Both the position numbers and the translations under genes were made by a program. Shown here one piece after another: positions 48,970 through 62,000 of a DNA stretch of 64,000 nucleotides (position 1 is its first letter; each line of letters starts with the position of its first letter). The stretch spans positions 880,001-944,000 of the forward strand of contig JBAJFE010000042.1 in NCBI GenBank assembly GCA_037903355.1, read 5' to 3'. Source of the stretch: Trichuris trichiura. Its lineage: Eukaryota > Nematoda > Enoplea > Trichinellida > Trichuridae. The notes beneath the pieces are model-generated. The model was not told the origin of the DNA, made no database searches, and saw nothing but the letters and a program-made list of their open reading frames with translations.

Positions 48970-49726
48970 CAAATAATAATTTTTATATTTATTAAAACGA
49001 TTTTCACCATTAGTGATTCCCCATCAGCTCGCGCAATTTGAAATGTTGCTATCTTTAAATGCGCCATCACGAGAGCCTGTATTTTCGCCCTTACAGAAAT
49101 AATGCAAAGCATGCTAACCGCGCTTAAACATTCTACAGTAATATTTAATATAAGCAAGTTTTTCCACATGGTATCCACTCCAAAATGGTTTTCTTTTACC
49201 GATATGTGTTATTATTGATGAATACTTTGAAATATCTGTAGAATTCTTTACAATAGCGTGAAATCCTTCCACTCTCACTTCATAATTTGAAGTCTTGCTT
49301 TCCTTGTCTTGTCGTTGGTTTTATGTTTGGCAATGGCAAGTAGGTGAATTCTAAAAAAAGGCAATTAAACAAGAACGCTTTTAGGTCTTACGTATTTGTT
49401 TATCTTCTCTTTTTCTTGATTTCGTTTCTTTTGAAAGCAACGATTGCTGTATGTTATTTGTTGCAATACTGTAACAGGAAATAATTTACTGATCACTAGG
49501 ATGTATAACCTTAAAAAATCGTGGCATCGAATCGCGTTGAAACAGTGGGTGCACTGTTCTTCACGCTGCTTTCTTGGCCACGGAATGAGTATCTTCTCTA
49601 AGTAAAAAAAAGAGAAAATAAAAGGTTTGAACTTGAGGCAGGATAATCGGACGAAAATTTCCAGACGAATACCATCTATCGGAATATTGTCCTTTCGAAA
49701 GAGTTTCTACATCGTCATCATCAATG
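48970..49726. other. convergent 3' flanks
   Basis: Space between the 3' ends of RBM34 (+) and mesh (-). AT-rich with TATTTATTAAAA close behind the RBM34 stop as a possible poly(A) region. No gene seen. Confidence 0.5.
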
Positions 49727-52700
49727 TCAAACCAGCGTTTTCATTCCAACTACTGGGGAAATTCTCCGCGGGCTGTTATGGGACGAAGATGTGCTACCAT
49801 TAGCCGTATTGCTGTACAAGTCTTGCGGCCTTCGGAAAACTTGGTTAACCGGATGCGTGTTTGCTCCTTGAGGCGTATCATAAAACGGAGGAGGTTCTAG
49901 GGCGGGGTTAGACCTTGGCCTTTGAGAGAAAGGTATAGCTCCTCTTGTCTCGTCCGCCTTGCTAAGCAGCGGACTGCAATTGCTATAAGTTACGAGCAAA
50001 AGACTGAGCTTAAAAGCCTTACACTCCTGTTCGGTATGCGTTCGGTGGCGGCTCCTTCTTGCTGTTGTTAAGGGCCCAACAGCAGACAAAAATAGCGCCA
50101 ATAAAAGCTATGCAGACCAAAAGACCAAATATGATGCTAAGTATGCGCAGCGTGGTTTCCAGTTGTTTCGCTGCAATATTTCAAAACTCCAATGCTTTCA
50201 GGCGACTTTTTTTAAAACTTACATCGACACCAAGGCTGCCATCCTTGATTCCATCGACCTCTGGTACAAGTGAACTTGGAGTCGCCCTTTAGCCAATGGG
50301 AAGGATAGCATTCGAATAGTACCTCGTTACCTTCCAAGTACAGTTTCCCGGTAGCTGGATTAATGAACAGGAAATCTGGGTACTCAACATTGATAGCGCC
50401 ACAACTGTTATCTAAAAAAAATTGAATTCATTTTTTTGCCAAAAACTTATGTAGCGCTTACAGTTACGCATTCCGGCCGTTCGTATTTCCAATTGAAGAA
50501 CTTCTTCCTGCTTGAGCAGGTATCCCAGGTAGGGTTGCTTCAAATAGAATGAATCGTACTGGCAGTGATACATTTCCAAGCATGTTTTCTCAATCGCCTT
50601 CATTGTATCGTACGATGGACAGGTGGCGTGGTACTCGTAGCTGTTCATGCACTTGTGATATTCGTTTTGGAATTCGGCCGGCAAAATTTGAGACGGAACG
50701 AAGTTTTCTCTATAGTTCTCTTTCAACCATCGCTTGGCAACCGGGTATACCGGACCGATCAGATGAGCCTCCGGCCAGTCCCTGTGATCTGTGGTCAGCA
50801 GGCTGAACAAACTATGGAATTGATGGTTGTCTACTCTCCCTAAGGATGAATAAGTTATTTTGTTAGTATACCAAAACGGCAAGAAAGCCTACAGCTATCA
50901 ACAAACAGTTCATTGGCATATTGGGCTACTGTTTTTCTGTCGGAGTGAACAAGGTCAGCCGGCTGTTTTGAAGAAAATGTGCCTGCCAGGCCAGAAAGGG
51001 CGTCCGAATATTCCACTCGTCGTCCTGCCTGCTGTTCCTACAAATAATTCGCTCAGCTTTGTGCAAAAGAAATTTGCGCAATCATTTTCACCATCCGATA
51101 TTCTGGAGGCACCGATACAAGGACGTTCAATAGCCCAAGGGATTCTTCGTAGTTTAAATGGCGAGTTATTTCGATCGAATAGCTTTCCTGTATCCGAAGC
51201 CCTATTCTAGACTGCTCCAGTACAATGAAAACTTCGCACTGTCCTTCCTTCCAATCGTTCACGTAAACCGTTACTCCTACAATGTTTTGCTTGTTAATCG
51301 TAAGCCCACTTAGCTGAATGATCTTCTCTGGTCAGGCTCAAGATCCCGAATGCTAAAACTTTGAAAAACTGAATTCTGATAGCCAAGAGGCACTTTTTCA
51401 TTCTCTGGATGCTTTCAAGATTACGTCTTTGCTTTCTATATGCTAATCAACTTACGGTCATTCGATATAGGCTGTTCGCCTCTGTATGTACAGACTTATC
51501 TAATATAATTGCGCGACTTTGAACGTGACTCTTTCGCTCACCTCTGAAGCGTTGCGTTTTGATAGTATCGAAATAGCGAAGTTCATCGTTCACGAGTATG
51601 TGCGTTCGGTATTTGTAGCGTCGGGTGTCTTTACGGAGTAGAACTAAGACGCGGTCAGACTCCATAGAAGTGCCCTCTTGCACTGCCACACCCGTAACAA
51701 CGGATACGTTCAATGGTTGCACCAGACGGTGCTGATAGGTATCCCGATGACCTGAAGCAAGGTTTGTAAAATTGACCGCTTGCACTAGCTTTTACAGCCT
51801 ACCAAAGTCTACCGTTCTGTCAGGATAGTTTTCCATTCGGATTTGTATCTGTACTTCCGGCAACATAACCTGATAGATGTCGTTCCGCCATTGAGGTTCA
51901 GTCTTTGGCTTATGGACAAGCATGTAGGTGCCCGGTTTGTTGATAGAATAATTTCGGCCGTCGAATGTCGTAAAGTGGCCGGCACCAAAAACGCTGGCTG
52001 AAGCAAACACTTTCAACCAATCATTGCTAGCCGCGAAAATGACGCTTACCAAAGGCTGGAGGTCTGTATTCCAAGCAGCTGCTGCTGGGTCTTCTCCAAT
52101 AGAAGAACTGACAATGTTCGGGTGTCCATTTGCAGCATAAATAATAGGGTAGAACGTCGTGATAATAATGGGACATTGTAGGCAGCTGCCAATTTCCCGT
52201 ATGGTCATTACGCAACAGGATTACGGTTTAACCTACTTCAAATTGCTTAGCGAAGGGATACGTGCCAAATTCAAAAGCCCTTTGGGGAAAACCGGGATTG
52301 TACGGATAATTTTCAATTTGAACTACCGTCTGATAGCTGGTGTGCATCAAGTATCCATCCCTGTCGTAACAGCATACCTGCCCGTAGTGAGTGACGTAAT
52401 TTCTGAAATTCGGTTGCTCAACTTGGATTGACATTCGATTAAATTCCTTACCCTTGGATATTGTGAGCATTGAGGAAACACTCTTTTGCCCCAACGTATG
52501 TGTCGCAGTGAAGGCTCCTGAAACGTTGAGAACACCTCGGATGGGGCATAAAGCGTCCTATATCGATGACAGCTTGTTCGTAACGACACGGGCAAGAGGC
52601 GTTTGTTTCCGTATCCCGAATAAAATTCCATTGCTGTCCATCCTCTTCAAACCATCTTATGCACTCGTCAGCCGCGTACACCTCCAGCACTTCTTTACTC

Positions 52701-55249
52701 CTTATAAAGAATCTATGTATAGGTATAGGCGGGCTCCAGAGGCTAGAATGGTCTTGGTTTTTAAAAAAGGTCAATGCTGAAGATTCCTTACGCGTTGCCT
52801 TCTTCCAATCCATTCATATCGGCTAATTTCAAAAATCCCAGACGGAAAGTTTGCAACTCGTTGAAACTGTACGGCGTATCTTCTAGCTTTACGTCGTTGC
52901 TGATTATGTATCTGAAGGAAAGTGTTGCGGAGAAGCGTTTATACAATAGGTTGCCTACTCGCCAATGTTGCGGTACTTCTCCATTGGATTTCTAATGTTG
53001 GAACCAATTTTTCCCAGCAGTTCCAAAGTGGGAATGAACTTTGTTTCGCGATCGTCTCGGCGCTCTTTGTAGCCCCACAGAGTCAGTTGCAGTTGCGATG
53101 ATCGTCTGAAGTCGGCTCCGGTGAAATTGTCTGCGTACCACATGATCTTGAGATTGCCGGGAGGTTCCTTTTCAAACCAGTGGTCTATTTGTCCCATGGT
53201 TAATGCGTACGGGTCCAAACCGCTGGGAACTGCCCAAATTACAACGACTCAGCGTGTAACTTATTTAGCTAGCAAACATGCATACCATAGTATATGCTTC
53301 CTACATAAGACTTGATATTGCGAACACTGAAGTATACATACTTTACGCCCCAGTGATAATAGCGGACCATCTTGCATTCCGCTATAGCAGCGTTTTTCAC
53401 CTTACAATAGGCTGGCTAAACATAAGCATCATCATACTGTATAAGGATATGAGCGAATACTTAGAAAAATGGTCAGGTTATAATTCATTGTCTTAAGGCT
53501 ATAAAGTGTCAGGGAGACATGCAAGAGCTTCTAGTAAAGCTTAAAATTGTGTAAACAAGTATGCGAGGATTCTATTCGCAACAAAACACGCTTTAATGAA
53601 CAGAATTTGAAGAGAAGCTGCTGCGGTCGAATAAACGCCGCATTTCTAAATCATTCATTTTAGGGCCGACATGAAGCTGTTGTGAAATTTTTTCTGAACT
53701 TGCAACTACCGATAAGCCTCCGACCTTGGGGCCGTCTGGCTTCGCCTACGCGCTGCTCCCTCAATATTAAACTGGAAGACTAATTCGTCAATATGCTTTT
53801 ATCCATTCTTACTTTATTCTCAGCGACGTACAGAATTGGAGTATCCGTAAAAGACATGCATGGTCCATTTACTTGAACCGTTGTGTCACCCATCGAATTG
53901 ACAATGTCCGGATAAATATTCAAGCGATCTGAAAGTGTATTGTTGATTTGATCATATTTGCCTGTATAACTTACAAGTTCCAACGGTAAGGTTGGAACAG
54001 CCTCCTTTGCGCACGATATCGTCCACCCGGAAGAGATAGCGACCGCGGACTCGATGCGGAACCGACGACATCATTGCTAGTTGCATTGGCATTTTCGAGT
54101 AGACGGGATCAACCAGGACGGAACCAGTAGCATTTCCGCCATTCAGTTCAGCCTGAATATGGGAAACGAAACGATCATTTAAAGACGTTAAAGGATGAAG
54201 CATATGCTGCTTGGGCTGTTACCTTGCAACGCCCTCGCCTAGCCGAACCCATAATGTCTGATCCGGCGTATCCCAACTTGTGGTAGTTGATAATGGCATA
54301 GCTGAGCTGACCAGCTCGATCCGTGGTTAGCACCAGTTGATAAGTAGCTGTCTGCAAGCGCCCTCTATTACGCGAAGTAATGCTCAAGCAAACATACGCG
54401 GCCTTTATCTTCGTCGTCATTGGATGCTTGCATGAAAGTAACATTTTCCCAAGTGACAACCAGCGCCACGTCGGCTTGAAAACTGTTAGCGCCGACTATG
54501 CCATCTAAAAGCGGTTGTTCTCATTGAGCGACAATGTTTGTTGCCATTTTACCCCTGAGGTCTTCTTGGATTCTGTCCAAAAAAGAGTCACCGTTGTGAT
54601 CAACATATTTGGGCAGGTTCGACCTTTTCATAGGAGGCCCATTTAAGGGCAACGATTCGCTATCGTCGCTAATCATATTGCTGCGGAAAACAAGGCGATA
54701 GTGAATGCCTTGATAATCTGGATTTATAGACATTGGACGTTGTCTGCACGCGTAAACTGCTATCAGCGCGGGATCAGGATCGTCAGGCCAATTTTCCGTT
54801 CCTTCTCCGAACGCAAAGTCGGTACCCAAGTCGAGCACGTTTCCAAAAGCGGCATAACCATGAACAGACAGCTGAAGAAAGGATAAGAAGAAATGCAAAA
54901 TGCCTACGTTTGGGCATCGGGAATTCAATGTCAACGCAAACAAATTAGCAATGCATCTTCACCTACCACCGTGTAGTTGTATCGACCACCGTAGTAAGGA
55001 AAGAAGGTGAAAAGATCTATTTGACGTCCAGTGGTCAACTCGCGGTCATAGAGTTTCTCGTCCGTTGTCCCTTTTCCGTATTGGTACAAATTACCATGGT
55101 CTGTCAAAGCAAAAAGAGATATTTCAAAAAATGCGCTTCAACAACTTACGGGACGATTGGATTGGCGTAAGAGTTCCCGAAAATGGATTCGGAATTTGGC
55201 AGGTCACCCAGCCGACCATAATGGTCGTCCATAACCAGTAAGGAGGCAT
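49727..55249 (-). CDS. mesh: Mesh orthologue: NIDO-TIG-AMOP-VWD-sushi membrane protein
   Basis: In insects Mesh is an apical junction (smooth septate junction) protein; this role is inferred here. 22 exons, transcribed right to left: 55249-55150, 55100-54967, 54871-54553, 54504-54398, 54351-54223, 54152-53975, 53928-53813, 53400-53286, 53229-52977, 52911-52792, 52742-52452, 52402-52237, 52185-52050, 51997-51803, 51751-51542, 51499-51456, 51313-51092, 51037-50893, 50839-50462, 50411-50223, 50170-50023, 49982-49727. All phases fit (1316 residues). Signal peptide 1-18 (MPPYWLWTTIMVGWVTCQ). NIDO about 79-290 (PDDPDPALIAVY, NGGNATGS). TIG/Ig-like about 317-395 (VNGPC). AMOP about 545-700 (ASCPCRYEQA, CCYDRDGYLM, LPYYLCCKW). 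VWD about 722-960 (FTTFDGRNYSINKPGTYMLV). Sushi about 1120-1182. One transmembrane helix about 1190-1212 and a cytoplasmic tail of about 100 residues ending KTLV. The usual VWD GDPH site is GAGH (726-729). Introns are mostly 40-56 bp. Confidence 0.93.
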
Positions 55250-58200
55250 CAGGTGGTCAACAAGCAACTTTTTGCCCGTTTGAACAACAGGAGTTGAAGA
55301 GTCGATTTCTTGCAGCGCGTCAAACGCCGAACAGCATGACCAAGTATGGTGAAAAGTGCGCGACAGTCGTCGTAGCAGTGAGCAATCAGTGGGAAGCTAG
55401 CTTATCAGCGTTGGGAAGTTTGTGTTTGTTTGTTTAGCAAGGGTGCACACTTCAAATAATTTGAACGAAAGAAACATGAGTCATTTTCGTTGGCCATTTA
55501 AGTCGCCCGTCGTTACACGTAAACTACGCGTCATGCAGCGAGGTCGCACCTGTCGTTTCTCCTTTGCTTTCTTGTCCTTCCGAACTTTCAGTCGAGCAGT
55601 TTACAGTAGCAACGACCATCAAAGAAAAGGAGTACATTTTGACTTGTTTTCTTGCACATCCAAACTTCCTCCACTCCATCGCTCCATTGATTACAGCTTT
55701 TATTCGTTCCATTACGTTTAAATTATTACGCCTGTAGCAATGGTACAAGTGTCCGAGCATCTCCAGTCCCTTTTTGTTGCTTTTTTTATGGAATGGCGAT
55801 TTTTCCCGCTCATTACGAAGACAACTTTCTCTTCGCTTTAAAAAAGTTACGCAATTGTCAGCAGCAGCAATTGCTGTGGAAGAAGGAATCGAACTGCGAC
55901 TCTGACAATAGTTCAAGTACACTTTATGTATATAATGTTTCTTTAAAAAGGGTTAAACAAACTAGGCAAATGTTGATTTTCGAAACAAACATTGAGCGAT
56001 CCATTTTTCCGGGAACGAAGAACGATGGCAGTCCATTGAATGAATTCTTTTCGTGAACCATAGCCACAAAGTCACTTCCTTTTAAGGGAAGAAAAATTTT
56101 GCTTAAAGAAGTTCAGAGCTGTCGATTCGTTGCCGGTTCTCCTTAAGCGTATGACGGCCATGCTCGTCCTATCTTATTATGCGCTAATGACGGATCAGGC
56201 ACAATCGGAAAGCTACGAACTCCACAAAGTAAACCTTTTCTCACTAACGGACAACTTGCTGTATTGTAAGATGAAACTGTATGACCCATCCCGGTTATCG
56301 TTTAAGCATTTGGAGAGTTTCAGCTCCCGCGATCACAATGCAATTGTTTACACATTTTTCGACACACGATCGATCATTTTGATAGACTCCTTAGACAAGC
56401 ATTATTCTGCGTTTTGAGAGCAACTTCAAAAAAAGCTATGCGACGATATCTACTTGTGGTAATGACTGATAACGTGATTGCATTTTCATATTATAAGTTG
56501 TTTTTGCTTTCCGTAAAATGAGGATAAAAACTGCGGAAGTGAGGCAGGATTCGTGTTTCCTAGTAATGTAGTGGTTCGAGTTCCTTGTTTTTGGAAACAT
56601 CTATAGAAGCCTTGGAAAGCAAAACTAACGAACGAACTTGGATATCAAAGGAACATCGTAGCTATTGGCTATGAACTTACTGGAAATCTCTAGCATACAC
56701 GAAAGTGAACTTTGTATTGCACCTTTTTGACATTTTTTTAGCTAGCGACAAAAAGATTACATCATTTATGTGTCAATAAATTAGTGAAGATCCTTCCTGT
56801 CATAATTTTTCCATCGGTGATAATCGCGTCGTCGCTGATGCGAGGAAATCTCATGATATAAAACCTGAGCATCAGTAGGCATACTGTCAGCTTTCAAATG
56901 TTTTCTTTTGCTTGCCTACGGCATTACTTCTGATGCCACTGGTTTACTACTTAAGAACGAACTTTTCTTTAAAATTTAAAAGCAATAGAATAACCATAAT
57001 ACCCTGGCGCGTACATGCAATAAATCATGCATAAAGTTGATCGAAACGCAGCAATAAAAACTGGCTCAATCCTTTGGACAATTTGCAGCTTTATTTAGCC
57101 AGAAACGTTACTTATAGAGCGGTAGTCAAAAGTTTTGGAATAACAATTTATTACCTAACAACCTTACGTAGAAAGGACAAAGTATGGGAGACGTTTGGTA
57201 TCTTACTACAAACGTACGAATAAAAAATCATCATTGTAATGGATCAGCTTTCAAAGTCTTCAACGCCCTAAAACAATTGGAAGAACGCATTTGTTCTTAT
57301 ACTGGGCTACAGTACAAGCTTCGCAGAACAAATGGCAAAACTGTCACTCATTTATCCAGCAATCTATAGAAAACTTAAGCTACGCAAACCACGTGAATTG
57401 CCTGTGCAGTCGCATGCTAATTTTATGTCTTAATAATGCGTAAAACACAGAATTACCGTGGCTATTAAATGAATAGCAGATTTTTGAAAACTGCATAAAA
57501 GACTGAACTCCGTTGGTCATTTACGGCTTATAAAGGCAAAGTGATTAAAACTACTTGATGATATTTAGGATTATGCTGAAAATAGACTATCCGAGCATGC
57601 CGGTTTCATGAAAATAGCTACTCGCGAAAGATGAATGAACTAGGGCCTTTCTAGCGCTGCTTTCGACGTCGTAAAAAGAATAAACAGTGAATTCAACGAA
57701 TTACCTTTGCTGAGTGCGCTTGCAGTTGAACGGCGACAGCTTGACCATTTTCGGGAACAACAGGTTGGACTTACATACAGCAGTGCAGCCAGTCTTCCTG
57801 CAACCTACAGTATTCAAGGAATTTGAAACAACATTTCGAACAGCGGTTTGTAATAAACTGATTCCGTAACGCAGTCTTTCTATCCTGATGCGCTCTGACG
57901 AGAGCACAAATGTTTATCTATTGCCTATCTCATTTTTATCTGCTTTCGTAACGTGTTACAGATTGACTAGATGAAGATACTCATTTGCATAAATTCAGCA
58001 TTTATAAAAATTCCATTGACATGTTTATTACTTTTAGATTGAGTACGGAACAATTTTAGAATTTTTATTGTGCTTCTGAAATGATTCCGTTTTTGGCAGA
58101 TCGGGTTCCTGTTCGGTTCAGTTGGTATATTCTATGCTCTGTTCGGTCAGCTCTACGCATGCAGCAAGCGAGATCTGTATTACATGAATTAAGAAAACAG

Positions 58201-59025
58201 TTATACCGATTTTAATGACAATTCATATGCGTGCAGAAAACTTAATAAAGCTGGGTGAGGTTGTCAGCTTTATAATGCGGTATTGGTAGAATGGTGTGTT
58301 TCGGTTCAACCTGTTTTTCTAATGGCGGTATTTCAGGTTTGTTCATTTCCCGCCGTAAATTGCGTTAAGCTGAACCTTAGCATCACTAAATCGCCTGAAT
58401 TTTACGGTACATAATTTTGCAGAAACGTCTTTTTGCCTTTTTTGCCTAAGTTGTGCATCCAATATTGAGTATCAAAATGGACAGATGAAAACTGAAGTTT
58501 CCACGCTGAGAAAACGGATTGGCAGTCTAACTGTTTTTAAACGGAAAGCAAGTTCACAATTACTGCGTCTTACGGTAGTTAAGAACAAAAATTTGCATAC
58601 GTTTGACGTCATGTACAACTTTCTAAGCGAAATGGCCTTGCGTTCTTTGCAAGCAAATATTAGTTCGTTCCAAACACTCGGCATAGCTGATTCTTTATAC
58701 AGCTTAACTTTGATTTTGGCTGTAAGAGCAGGATCAAATTTTTGCACACCTTAACTATATTGACCCAGTAAAATGTTCGGTTGAATAAAAAAAGCTAAAT
58801 TGGGAAAAGTTGCATTTTAGCTGACCGCCTAGCTAGACAAAAGCCATTAGGACGTTGACGATGTGAGCAGCAACCTTGATTATGACGAAAATACTGTAAT
58901 GACTTGAAATAGGTTTCGTCAAATAAGGCTGTATTTCGCGCGTTTTAGGTTAAAGCCTTGGAATTATTAATTGATTGGCTAGTTGTCAATTCCTTGCTAA
59001 TCGCCAAGAAGCCTTAAACTGCACG
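55250..59025. promoter_or_regulatory. divergent intergenic region between mesh and nova
   Basis: 3.8 kb separating two divergent genes, so both upstream regulatory regions lie here. Only short open frames occur and no splice-consistent exon or repeat was recognised. Confidence 0.4.
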
Positions 59026-62000
59026 ATGTCCAGCGGAAATGAAACTGACGATAAACTATCCATCGTGGAAGAATCAGACGAGCGCGACTACGAAGGCTGT
59101 TCTCGCAAGCGTCCCGTTGAATCGCAAACCGTTGGATCTCCAGACAGAGCTAAAAGGTCGAACTTCAGCTCTTCAGGTAAAAGCGGTGCCTTGTAGGCGC
59201 GTGTATTGGCGACGGGCGGAATGTGACCCTGGGCGGGTACAGATTGGACCATTTACTGTTACTCAATCGCTGAAATTTCTCAGAAAGCGTTATGGTCAAG
59301 TTGCTTGTTCCGGCCGCAGTATCCGGTGCCATTATTGGCCGTCACGGTGAAACAATAGCTAATCTGCAGCAGGACACGAAAACGCACATCAAGTTGTCCA
59401 AAAGTACGGAACTATTTCCAGGTAAGCTTTTTGCCCTAATGGAATGCTCCATTTTTTAAAATGCTCTTCTTGCAGGCACCTCCGAACGAGTATTAAGTAT
59501 TGTCGGCGCGAAGGCAGCCATCGTTGAGGTTTGTAAATTCGTGGCCGATACAATCAAGGATAAGCACAATTTAAATTCCAAAAATGACATGTTCGACTTC
59601 CGTCAGTCGGACCGAGCTGGTCAGGCAAGTTTAATTCTTTGCTTTTTTTAAATCTAAGTTTTTAGCAGTGGGCAGTTTATTCTTGGCAATATCCGCTTGC
59701 ATCCAATACAAAATAACGTAACTGCTCTACATTCGTAAACTGACATTTTGTTTATCAACCTATGTTAACCCGCCGCGGGTCGCGGACGTTGTAACATCGT
59801 TTCCTGATTTTCCAAAAGTTTCTGGAACTTGTTTTTTCAAAACAGTAATTGCATGCTCAATTTTTGTAAAAACGTCGGGTTAGGGTAGGGCCGAAATGCG
59901 TCACATTTTCGTGAAGTGTTTAGTTGTTGAATTCCAAAACCACTGAAAGCTTAGGTGGTTCTTCAGCATTTCACCCGAGAAGTTACATCGGTTTTAACGC
60001 GCTTTTTCACGCTCCTTCCTCTTTACAGTACAAGAGCATTATTTGTTAGTGAGATGTAGGTTTTGTGGCACTTGTATTCATGAATAGTTTATACGTATAT
60101 TTGTGTTGTCGAAAAGGCTTCTTTTGGTATTGTTTTTTCTACGCTTTAAGCTTAGGCACTTGGTTGTCATTCGTAAGTTTGTTTGTAGCTCATAATGGCA
60201 CTTTTGATTTGGCGCAACGGCTATATGCCAACTGTATTGCCCATATCGAAGAGTACTATAGCCAAGTGACAGTAAAATAAGACGATATATAGTGTGTGCA
60301 GCGAGTAGTTCGTGCTTTTCAAAATGTTGTATTTGCGGGCAAATTCGAACGTAATGCGTTCTAAGTTAGTAATTTTCGTTTATTAGCATTCTTAACTTAT
60401 CTTCGCTGAAACTCTAAAATTTTTTTAAAATGATAAACGTTTCTGGTCTGTCATCCGAGACCATTATGAAGTACCAATGCTTTTCGTCGCTGTAATTGCC
60501 TAATATTAATACTTTGTTTAGCTGAAGCCTTAATAAACAATGTTTGCAGTACTTAGCAGCTTTTAGTACCGCCGCTTGTATTGACAGTTTAAGTATTTTC
60601 AAGTAACAATTACAGTAACCTTTTTTCGGCTTCGGTTAAGCGACAGATTAAATATCTTGGCTAACAGTGTAAAAGCTGTGCCGAATTGTTGGGTGCGGTT
60701 CGAAGATTGGCAATGCATCTTGTTGCAATTTAAGTTCGGAAGTTTCCCGTATCAGATTCAACTTTTAAAATTATCCTTCGTTTTCGCATTATCTATACTG
60801 TACGATTTCGTCCCTTCTGTAAAGTCTTTTTAACGTGTTGAACGAATGAAGAATGACGCTTCAAAAGTTGTATCTCTGAGCATTAACAGAAACAAGTTAC
60901 ATGTTCCAACAAAGCACGTTGGCGATTTATTCTACGCTTAGGTAATCTTATCGCGTGGAAATGAGATTATTGATGATCGCCAGGCAAAATGACGTTATCG
61001 CTTATTCATCTTGACAAAGTAAGCCTATGCTATTGCCACTTTTCGTCTATTTTTAAATCGCTAATATGTTGGGCTGTTAAATCTTTCAAAGCCACAGCAA
61101 TTCCTATGCTCAGGTTCTGATCATTTTTCATTGAATAGTCAGGCGACTAAAAGACTTCAGAGATAACATTACTGATAAGCATGCTGTTGGTCCATCATTT
61201 ATCATCAAAAACATCGCAGAGGCTGAGTTGTCTGCTGAAGACTTCAAAGAATGAACCTAGCAAGTTTACCTGTCTCATTCTCAGGAGAACGTCGTGTTAA
61301 CGCGACTTCCTTTGCTAACTAACGCCGTCATCCCGGTTACTTTTTTCTATAATATACAGAAAAGCAGATAATATCTTCGGTATTTCGCTTCGCGTCATTT
61401 TCACCGTCAAAAGGGTTAGTGGAACTGATCAAGATGATCACGTGAACACTTAAGCTCGTAATGTATTGGACTGAAGAACAAGTGACCGCCTTATCGCGCC
61501 AAGTCGTCAGAGAGCCCACTGCTATGCATATGCAAATTGACCCAGAAGATCTCAAAAACACGAAAGAAGATGTCTGTTATCCTTTAGCGTAGGAAATCTG
61601 TGCCGTGGAGTGGAATATTTTTAAAAAAGGTTGCCTTGAGCTTTTCCTACAATCTTGCTCGTATAGTAATGAACTTTTTGGGAGAAAAAAGAATTATTAA
61701 CTCACCGCAAAGATGCATGGCAGCGCGTTAATTCAGGCAAGCCTCAAGTCGAGATTTCGACGCGTTAGCTTTGATAATCAATATCCACCGTATTTAGCAG
61801 TTGAGAACGTTAATTCCCATTCGTTCGTATTCATTTGCGTTCTTGATTTTCAGATGAAGATTGTAGTCGCTGACAGTACAGCCGGTATAATCATTGGAAA
61901 AGCTGGAGAGCAGATAAAAATGATCAAAGAGCAAACCGGCGTTCTATTGAAGATCTCTCATCGCGACGCGTCCCATTCAGAACGCGTGGTGACCATAGCC

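Noticed and set aside
51785..51802. 18-bp intron in mesh between the VWD exons
   Set aside because: Too short to be spliced. Using the same donor with the next acceptor (51752) gives a normal 51-bp intron with a good pyrimidine tract and the correct frame.
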